Positions 1 through 5,070 of a stretch of DNA of 10,473 nt are shown in pieces; position 1 is the stretch's first letter; every line of letters starts with the position of its first letter. Source of the stretch: Flectobacillus sp. (lineage in GTDB: Bacteria > Bacteroidota > Bacteroidia > Cytophagales > Spirosomataceae). Below the pieces are notes generated by a model, which saw only the letters and a list, made by a program, of their open reading frames with translations, was not told the DNA's origin and did no database searches. The stretch spans positions 1 to 10,473 of the forward strand of contig JARXAV010000278.1 in assembly GCA_029865665.1 (NCBI GenBank), read 5' to 3'. The translations under genes and the position numbers were made by a program.

Positions 1-18
1 CTAAGACAGTACATTTTA

Positions 19-62
19 GCCCTGAAAGGGCGACATACCTAAGCCTAGGGTGAAGCCCTAGG
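19..62. repeat. REP-like double hairpin
   Basis: Two short inverted repeats lie side by side. The first pairs GCCCT (19-23) with AGGGC (27-31) around a GAA loop. The second pairs CCTAGGG (44-50) with CCCTAGG (56-62) around TGAAG. Two GC-rich hairpins with similar GAA-containing loops in an AT-rich intergenic region look like the dispersed REP-type palindromes found in many Bacteroidota genomes. A 14-base palindrome, GAAATTTAAATTTC, follows at 67-80. The element lies downstream of the minus-strand rqcH gene, so it could also help end that transcript, although no T-run follows. Only one copy is visible here, so its dispersed nature is inferred from general familiarity. Confidence 0.5.
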
Positions 63-89
63 TCTCGAAATTTAAATTTCCCAAACGTT

Positions 90-148
90 TTTCAATCCTT
101 CGTACACTACTAACTCATCATTACTCGTTCACCACTACGTATTACGCA
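90..148. repeat. degenerate short-word repeat spacer
   Basis: Read on the minus strand, this stretch just downstream of rqcH is built from loosely repeated words such as GCGTAATACGTA, GAGTAATGATGAG and TAGTAGTG. Such degenerate GTAAT/ACG-type tracts are common in Bacteroidota intergenic DNA and have no known coding role. No clean period could be established by eye, so this is a weak call. Confidence 0.25.
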
Positions 149-1720
149 TTATAAACTCGGTTCTATCATAATCACCTCTTCTTTGTCTATAATCACTTGA
201 CCTTCTAATAAATCCCTTGTTTTACGAACGTATTTTTTAGGTGTTACAATCACAGGACAAAGCGTATCCGTTCTTCTTTTAGAATGATAAGCAGCCAAAG
301 CCGCCGCTTTTTCAATCACTGGAATAGGATATTTCTTACCCGCTTGTCGGCGTATAATCACGTGTGAACCTGATACGTCTCGGGCATGTAGCCATAAATC
401 TTCTTTTCGGGCATAGCGTTGAGTAAGCAAATCATTATTCTTCGCATTTTTACCGATTAAGATTTCCCAGCCCTGATAGACGACGTACTTAAATAAATCC
501 TGCACGGTTAGCACTTCTTTTTGAGAAGGTTCAAGCAAATTTGCTTTTAGATACTTACGCAACTCTTTCAGGGTTGCCACTTTCTCGATTGCTTCAATAT
601 GCCCAGATAATTCGGCAAGCAGTTCTTCTTTCACCGAAATATTTTCCATTAACTTCTGAATTTCTATTCGTTCGTTTTTAGATTTTCGATAATAATTTTC
701 TGCATTTTTCTGAGGTGTATAATCCGATTTAAGACGTATTTTGATAGGCCTATCTCGATAAAAATCATACAGTTCTATCACCTCCGTACGTTCGGGAATC
801 GCATGTAAATTAGCCATGATGATATTGGCAATTTCGTCATGTTTTACATCATCTTCTAAGCCCGATAATTGCTGATAACACTTATCAATATAGGTTTGTG
901 TGCGCTGCTGTTGCTTTTGTAAAGTTTTAACGACGGTGGCGGCCTCTTTATCAAAAACATTGATTTTCATCGAAGCATAATAAAGGGCATTACTTGCTTC
1001 TATAGGGTTTTCCATTTCCTGAACAACCTCCTCCCCTGTTTCGATGAGCGATAAAACGGGTTGAAAATTTACGGTCTTGATAAAGTATCTCGGCGAGTCT
1101 AATTGACGAATCACATCCGAGATACGTTGCCATTTCTGAGCCAAGTCTTCATTTGCTTGTTCCTGAGATTTTAAGTATTTGGCAATCTCTTTACCAAATG
1201 TTGGAAACAAGGCATACATATCACCATTCGATGCTTCAAAGGCTTCAAAATGCTGGTCTAAGTCACGATCTAAGGTATCTAAATCAAGATTATTATCAGC
1301 TACTAATTTGTTGTGAAATAAATCCAACACTTCATTTCCTTGAAATAGAATAATATTTGAGCGATTACCATACATTTTAAAGAGTAAAACGTAATCGTTT
1401 TCAAAATACAAAGCAAATGCTCGTTCATTGACAAACTGACGTACCGACAAGACTGGTAGGTCGATTAATTCTTTAAATAAATCAACAGAATTACGTCCCG
1501 CACGTCTGAAATCATTGGGGAAATTAAGGCACGCAAAGTCTGGATGCAGCACCGCTTTGATATAAAATTCACGAGGTTGTTTCCATTGTTTGCCTTCTGA
1601 ACAAAAGCCTAACACCAACTCATCTTTCTCTTGCGAAAAACATTCTGCCAAATATAAGCCCGTAACTTGTTGGGAAATTTGCTGGGAAAGGTGACGCAGA
1701 AAATAATAATTCGTTTGCAT
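149..1720 (-). CDS. rqcH: RqcH / NFACT-family ribosome quality control protein
   Basis: This 523-residue protein is a bacterial relative of eukaryotic Rqc2/NEMF, often annotated as a fibronectin-binding or DUF814 protein. In Bacillus, RqcH binds 50S subunits blocked by peptidyl-tRNA and recruits tRNA-Ala to add C-terminal alanine tails that mark the chain for degradation. The order of parts fits: an NFACT-N domain at about 1-210, a long charged coiled-coil region at about 255-400, and an NFACT-R domain at about 410-505 with the hallmark LWLHARDVSGSHVIIR (442-457). The segment NERAFALYF (98-106) appears to align with the region holding the functional Asp-Arg pair of Bacillus RqcH, here Glu99-Arg100. 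The protein is slightly shorter than Firmicute homologues (about 570). It is cytosolic, with no signal peptide. The ATG at 1720 opens directly into the family N terminus. It is transcribed away from the csp genes. Confidence 0.85.
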   Translation of the reverse strand: MQTNYYFLRHLSQQISQQVTGLYLAECFSQEKDELVLGFCSEGKQWKQPREFYIKAVLHPDFACLNFPNDFRRAGRNSVDLFKELIDLPVLSVRQFVNERAFALYFENDYVLLFKMYGNRSNIILFQGNEVLDLFHNKLVADNNLDLDTLDRDLDQHFEAFEASNGDMYALFPTFGKEIAKYLKSQEQANEDLAQKWQRISDVIRQLDSPRYFIKTVNFQPVLSLIETGEEVVQEMENPIEASNALYYASMKINVFDKEAATVVKTLQKQQQRTQTYIDKCYQQLSGLEDDVKHDEIANIIMANLHAIPERTEVIELYDFYRDRPIKIRLKSDYTPQKNAENYYRKSKNERIEIQKLMENISVKEELLAELSGHIEAIEKVATLKELRKYLKANLLEPSQKEVLTVQDLFKYVVYQGWEILIGKNAKNNDLLTQRYARKEDLWLHARDVSGSHVIIRRQAGKKYPIPVIEKAAALAAYHSKRRTDTLCPVIVTPKKYVRKTRDLLEGQVIIDKEEVIMIEPSL

Positions 1721-1809
1721 AATTCTACTAATTCAAAAGGATGTAATAATGAGTGAGAAACAAAACGGAGAGTCCTAAAATTCAGAATTCTCGTTGATGT
1801 ACCGAACCA

Positions 1810-1817
1810 CAAAGGTA
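1810..1817 (-). promoter_or_regulatory. candidate rqcH promoter (-7 element)
   Basis: On the minus strand this reads TACCTTTG, an exact match to the Bacteroidota -7 consensus TAnnTTTG. It lies about 90 bases before the rqcH start codon and would give a leader of roughly 80 nt. No clear -33 TTG was found at the usual spacing, and an eight-base element with two free positions can occur by chance in AT-rich DNA. Confidence 0.4.
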
Positions 1818-2065
1818 CACAGAATTACCGAAGTAGTTTATACGGGTTTCAGATAGATTGAGGGGCAGAAAAAGGAACTACCTATGACTATTTTAGTGCC
1901 TCCAAAATGGCTATTGAAGCTAACAAAAGAACAGACAACAAACTTCCAAATACTTGTCTATCAATCAATAAAACAGCACAATAGAAAAACAAAGGGGTAC
2001 AAAGTAGTAATACTTAATTAGAAAAAAAATAATCTTAAATAAATAGGATTGTATAAAATTATACC

Positions 2066-2073
2066 TACATTTG
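2066..2073 (+). promoter_or_regulatory. candidate promoter of first cold-shock gene (-7 element)
   Basis: TACATTTG matches TAnnTTTG exactly. A TTG at 2049-2051 lies only 14 bases upstream, closer than the usual 19-21, so the -33 box is poor. Transcription from here would give a leader of about 200 nt before the csp start, comparable in kind to the long leaders of enteric cold-shock mRNAs. Confidence 0.4.
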
Positions 2074-2276
2074 ATGCAGAATAGTTAGAGAACGTAAGAT
2101 AAAGAGGGATAGAGGTGTAGCTTTTCATATAGTTTCGATTGCATTTAGCGTTGGTTTTGTTTGATTACTAACTCGTTAAACTTTTAAAACTTACGAATCG
2201 TACAACTATTTTTAAGTAGAGATCATTCTACGCTTTTATCATTTTTTTACTATTTATTTTATTTTTTATTACAATC

Positions 2277-2471
2277 ATGCAAACAGGTAAAGTAAAATTC
2301 TTCAACGAAAGTAAAGGATTTGGTTTCATCGTTGACGATGCAACATCACAAGAAATTTTTGTTCACGTTACAGGTTTAGGTGGTATCACAATTCGTGAAA
2401 ACGACCTTGTTTCGTTCGAGACTATTGACGGAAAGAAAGGCTTAAATGCCGTGAAAGTGCAGAAATTATAA
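2277..2471 (+). CDS. cold-shock domain protein, first tandem copy
   Basis: This 64-residue single cold-shock domain (CspA family) folds as a five-strand OB barrel that binds single-stranded RNA or DNA. Family members act as RNA chaperones that melt secondary structure or as antiterminators. RNP1 is KGFGFI (13-18) and RNP2 is IFVHVT (27-32). The residue at position 11 is Glu, not the Trp seen in E. coli CspA. The protein spans the whole domain with no extra segments. It is 75% identical (48/64) to the copy 255 bases downstream; residues 1-21 are identical and the differences cluster at 22-25 and 35-38. It is followed by its own terminator at 2555-2590. Its ATG follows a T-rich leader with no Shine-Dalgarno sequence, as usual in the phylum. 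Whether it is cold-induced cannot be read from the sequence. Confidence 0.93.
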   Translation: MQTGKVKFFNESKGFGFIVDDATSQEIFVHVTGLGGITIRENDLVSFETIDGKKGLNAVKVQKL

Positions 2472-2554
2472 TATGTAATACTTGTTTGTAGTGGTTATAT
2501 TTACTGACAACAATCGATTACTATAATATTTAAGAAGATATAGTCTTTTTTAGT

Positions 2555-2590
2555 AAAAAATCCCAGTCAATCGGGCCGGGATTTTTTTTT
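2555..2590 (+). terminator. intrinsic terminator after first csp
   Basis: AAAAAATCCC (2555-2564) can pair with GGGATTTTTT (from 2578) around a 13-base loop, and a run of nine T follows the final GGGA. It lies 84 bases past the csp stop codon and separates the two csp genes. The A-run on the other flank could make it act on both strands. Confidence 0.75.
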
Positions 2591-2725
2591 CTTATTTAAA
2601 GTTCAAATTAAGTAAACGCTCAAAACCTTTACAACAGTTTGCAATTTTGGATAATAGTGTGTGGAGCAGTTCATCACTAAGCATCGCATTTTTTATTTTT
2701 TATTTATACTTTTTTTTTATTTTTT

Positions 2726-2920
2726 ATGCAAACTGGTAAAGTTAAATTTTTCAACGAATCTAAAGGCTTTGGATTTATCGTTGATGACGAGTCAAACGAA
2801 GAAATCTTCGTACACGTTACAGGATTAATCTCATCTGTGATTCGTGAAAACGACAACGTTTCTTTCGAAGTAACTGAAGGAAAACGTGGTTTGAACGCTG
2901 TTAACGTAAGAAAAATCTAG
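2726..2920 (+). CDS. cold-shock domain protein, second tandem copy
   Basis: This is a second 64-residue CspA-family protein with the same RNP1 (KGFGFI, 13-18) and RNP2 (IFVHVT, 27-32). It is the product of a tandem duplication with the gene upstream: same length, 16 substitutions and no gaps. The changes make the 22-25 loop more acidic (Glu22, Glu25) and replace the Gly-Gly-Ile at 35-37 with Ile-Ser-Ser. These residues flank the RNA-binding face and could shift substrate preference. The leader just before the ATG is almost pure T with scattered A, like that of the first copy. The terminator at 2555-2590 implies a separate promoter, but no good TAnnTTTG match was found; CAATTTTG at 2642-2649 is one base off. 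The gene ends with its own terminator at 3034-3059. Confidence 0.93.
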   Translation: MQTGKVKFFNESKGFGFIVDDESNEEIFVHVTGLISSVIRENDNVSFEVTEGKRGLNAVNVRKI

Positions 2921-3033
2921 TTATGTGAATTTGAGAATTCACAATTGGATTTATAAAATTTGAAATTCAGAATTTATCTTTCTATATATAGGATTCTTAT
3001 TTACAAGATCAATCTTATTGAACGTTCTTGAGA

Positions 3034-3059
3034 CCCTTAGCCTGCGGGCTAAGGGTTTT
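3034..3059 (+). terminator. intrinsic terminator after second csp
   Basis: CCCTTAGCC (3034-3042) pairs perfectly with GGCTAAGGG (3047-3055) around a TGCG loop and is followed by TTTTG. The 9-bp GC-rich stem and tetraloop make it a strong terminator, insulating the RNA-repair operon from read-through out of the csp genes. Confidence 0.8.
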
Positions 3060-3103
3060 GTCGTTTTATAGCCACAAGTATTTACTATTTTATTTATTCT
3101 GAT

Positions 3104-3111
3104 TACCTTTG
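3104..3111 (+). promoter_or_regulatory. candidate promoter of RNA-repair operon (-7 element)
   Basis: TACCTTTG matches the TAnnTTTG consensus and is identical in sequence to the candidate in front of rqcH. It lies after the csp terminator and 116 bases before the ligase start, implying a leader of about 110 nt. No TTG lies at the -33 position, so the promoter may be weak or need an activator. Confidence 0.4.
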
Positions 3112-3154
3112 TGTACATTTCAAAACTCTTCTAATGCCATGTAATGCTGTAAAT

Positions 3155-3194
3155 CAATAGTTTACCTTCTCTATTGCTATTATTAAAATAGCAA
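3155..3194 (+). promoter_or_regulatory. overlapping inverted repeats in the ligase operon leader
   Basis: TTGCTATT (3174-3181) pairs with AATAGCAA (3187-3194) around ATTAA, an 8-bp perfect stem ending 33 bases before the ligase start codon. CAATAG (3155-3160) can instead pair with CTATTG (3171-3176), which uses part of the same bases, so the two stems exclude each other. This could be an operator or an RNA switch, but the stems are AT-rich and may simply be chance. Confidence 0.3.
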
Positions 3195-3227
3195 GTGGTT
3201 TTATATTGACTTTACAAAACTTAAAAC

Positions 3228-3923
3228 ATGGCACTTTCTCAAAAGTACAACCGTACTTATCATTACCCTTTTTCACTTGGAGCAAGTTCGGATGATCGTA
3301 TTCATCTTAACTACTGGGAAGACATACAGCAAATCACGCAAATTATACACACTGAGAAATTAGATGGGGAAAACAATTGCCTCTCTAAATACGGAGTATT
3401 TGCACGCTCTCATGCCAGCCCAACTGTTTCTCCATGGACTCAATCGCTTCGACAACGTTGGGAGTTAATCAAACATGACTTAGGAGATTTAGAAATCTTC
3501 GGGGAAAACTTATATGCTATTCATTCTATTGAATATCAAAATATTGAAGATACATTTTTCATTTTTGCCATTCGCTATCTTGATTGTTGGCTAAGTTGGG
3601 ATGAAGTACAATGCTATGCAACGCTATTAGATTTTCCGACTGTTCCTGTAATAAAACAAGCATTAGTGAAAGAGTACACTGCTATTTCACTCGAAAAGGA
3701 AGTAATATCACTCTCGCAAACCTCTAGTGTATTCGGTTCTATAGAACATAGCACTGGAACACCTTGCTCAAAAGAAGGTATTGTTACCCGAAATAGTCAA
3801 GAATTTTTGACATCTAACTTTAAACAAAATGTGTTCAAATTTGTCCGTAAAGGACACGTGACAACTAATGAACATTGGACTAAAAACTGGAAAAAAGCTC
3901 ATGTGGCAATTCACGGAAAATAA
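3228..3923 (+). CDS. ATP-dependent RNA ligase, Rnl2-like nucleotidyltransferase
   Basis: This 231-residue protein is of the covalent nucleotidyltransferase superfamily. It is expected to form a lysyl-AMP with ATP, pass AMP to a 5'-phosphate RNA end and seal it to a 3'-OH. All the expected motifs are present in order: motif I KLDGEN with nucleophile Lys44 (44-49), the Arg-Ser step of motif Ia at 60-61, motif III EIFGENLYAIHSI (89-101), IIIa FFIFAIR (110-116), motif IV EGIVTR (183-188) and motif V FKFVRKGHV (203-211, Lys204 and Lys208). It is little more than the catalytic domain; the C-terminal domain of phage T4 Rnl2 (334 residues) is absent. It overlaps the HD-Pnk gene, which would supply the ends it needs. 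It is presumably cytosolic. RNA rather than DNA as substrate is inferred from motif similarity and context. Confidence 0.85.
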   Translation: MALSQKYNRTYHYPFSLGASSDDRIHLNYWEDIQQITQIIHTEKLDGENNCLSKYGVFARSHASPTVSPWTQSLRQRWELIKHDLGDLEIFGENLYAIHSIEYQNIEDTFFIFAIRYLDCWLSWDEVQCYATLLDFPTVPVIKQALVKEYTAISLEKEVISLSQTSSVFGSIEHSTGTPCSKEGIVTRNSQEFLTSNFKQNVFKFVRKGHVTTNEHWTKNWKKAHVAIHGK

Positions 3924-5007
3924 ACAATGGGAATACCTAAAGCAAACGTTCGACTGGGTTCACGATATGCACGGTGTTCCCCAAGATCCCATATTCCATG
4001 CTGAAGGCGATGTCGCAATCCATACTCAAATGGTATTAAACAGCCTTTTGGAACTAAGAGAATATCAACAACTTGACCCTCAACAACAGGAGATACTTTG
4101 GACTGCAGCCTTGATGCACGATATTGAGAAACGAACGACCACCATTATCGAAGCAGACGGCCGAATTACATCGGCTGGACATGCAAAAAAAGGAGAAAAG
4201 ACTGTTCGAGAATTACTCTACTGTAATTACCCGACTCCTTTTGAGATACGAGAACAAATAGCCAAATTAGTGAGGTATCATGGATTACCTTTATGGATTT
4301 TTGAAAAAGAAAATCCAGAACAAGCTCTAATTAAGGCAAGTCTTGAAGTAAATATGAAAATGCTTACGATGCTTGCCCGAGCAGATGTTCTGGGAAGACA
4401 ATGCAATGATAAACAGGAGTTACTCTATAAAATTGATTTATTTGAGGCCTTTTGTCAAGAATTAACTTGCTGGGAACATCCTAAGTTCTTTGCTTCTAAT
4501 TTTTGTAGGTTTTCTTATTTTCAACAATCTGATTATTATACAGATACTCTGCTTTTCGATGATACTCAAACAACGGTAATTTTGATGGCTGGTATCGCAG
4601 GATCAGGGAAAGATACTTTTATACAAAAGTACTACCCTAATATGAACGTAATTAGTCTTGATGCTATTCGAACGGAATTACAAATTAGTCCAACAGATAA
4701 AAAAGGAAATGGACAAGTGGTTCAGTATGCCAAAAAGCTTGCCAAAGAACTACTTCATAAAAAAAATCCCTTTATCTGGAATGCCACTAATATTACACAA
4801 TCAATGCGGATGCAACTAATTCAACTTTTTAGCACGTATAAAGCGTCCATAAAAATTGTGTATTTGGAAGTTCCTTACCGAAGTTTGTTACAGCAAAATA
4901 AAAACAGACAAGCAGTAGTGCCTACTGATGTCATTCACCGTATGATTTCTAAATTAGAAATTCCGTCACAATGGGAAGCTCACGAAGTCGAATATTACGT
5001 TGTTTAG
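3901..5007 (+). CDS. HD-Pnk bifunctional end-healing enzyme (HD phosphoesterase + 5'-OH polynucleotide kinase)
   Basis: This 368-residue fusion matches the HD-Pnk family characterised in Runella slithyformis, which removes 2',3'-cyclic, 2'- and 3'-phosphates with a metal-dependent HD domain and phosphorylates 5'-OH ends with a P-loop kinase. HD-site residues are all visible: His33, His73-Asp74, Lys77, His94, His127, Asp162 and Arg166. The kinase half starts near 222: Walker A GIAGSGKDT (231-239), Asp254 and Arg257 in SLDAIR matching the substrate-site Asp/Arg of T4 Pnkp, and a lid region with Asn335-Arg336 before VVPTDVIHRM (339-348). I chose the ATG at 3901, overlapping the ligase by 23 bases. 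An in-frame ATG at 3868 would add 11 residues (MNIGLKTGKKL) with no domain value. The overlap suggests translational coupling, with both enzymes acting on the same RNA breaks. Confidence 0.9.
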   Translation: MWQFTENKQWEYLKQTFDWVHDMHGVPQDPIFHAEGDVAIHTQMVLNSLLELREYQQLDPQQQEILWTAALMHDIEKRTTTIIEADGRITSAGHAKKGEKTVRELLYCNYPTPFEIREQIAKLVRYHGLPLWIFEKENPEQALIKASLEVNMKMLTMLARADVLGRQCNDKQELLYKIDLFEAFCQELTCWEHPKFFASNFCRFSYFQQSDYYTDTLLFDDTQTTVILMAGIAGSGKDTFIQKYYPNMNVISLDAIRTELQISPTDKKGNGQVVQYAKKLAKELLHKKNPFIWNATNITQSMRMQLIQLFSTYKASIKIVYLEVPYRSLLQQNKNRQAVVPTDVIHRMISKLEIPSQWEAHEVEYYVV

Positions 5008-5012
5008 TACAT

Positions 5013-5053
5013 AAAAAAGGAGTCCTCAGCAAATAACCGAGGACTCCTTTTTT
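5013..5053. terminator. bidirectional terminator between HD-Pnk and lysS
   Basis: AAAAAAGGAGTCCTC (5013-5027) is perfectly complementary to GAGGACTCCTTTTTT (5039-5053), with an 11-base loop. The GC-rich 9-bp core carries an A-run on one side and a T-run on the other, so it can stop transcription from both convergent genes. It begins 6 bases after the HD-Pnk stop codon and ends 17 bases before the lysS stop. Confidence 0.9.
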
Positions 5054-5070
5054 ATTAATGACTATGAAGA

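Larger units (their letters stand above)
1721..2276. other. divergent intergenic region between rqcH and the first csp
   Basis: These 556 bases hold no convincing gene. They contain a candidate rqcH promoter at 1810-1817 (minus), a candidate promoter for the first csp at 2066-2073 (plus), and a T-rich stretch ending at the csp start codon. A 45-codon open frame at 1884-2021 has no recognisable features and was not called. No tRNA, small-RNA family or mobile-element remnant was recognised. Much of the right half would be a csp leader RNA if the promoter at 2066-2073 is real. Confidence 0.5.
2921..3227. other. intergenic region between csp pair and RNA-repair operon
   Basis: These 307 bases carry no gene. 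They hold a 7-bp inverted repeat just after the second csp stop codon (GTGAATT 2925-2931 with AATTCAC 2936-2942), the csp terminator at 3034-3059, a candidate promoter for the ligase operon at 3104-3111, and inverted repeats at 3155-3194 in what would be the operon leader. Confidence 0.6.

Noticed and set aside
1153..1353. Plus-strand open frame antisense to rqcH
   Set aside because: It lies wholly inside a well-supported gene on the other strand, and its translation shows no family features.
1884..2021. 45-codon plus-strand open frame in the rqcH/csp gap
   Set aside because: No recognisable motif, no leader signal, and its composition is that of the surrounding spacer. Short frames of this size are expected by chance.
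3868..3900. Upstream ATG for HD-Pnk
   Set aside because: It would add 11 residues lying inside the ligase C terminus. The start at 3901 gives a natural family-like N terminus and a short coupling overlap.
3228..5007. Ligase plus HD-Pnk as a toxin-antitoxin pair
   Set aside because: The overlapping layout is similar, but both products have intact repair-enzyme motifs and neither resembles a known toxin or antitoxin.
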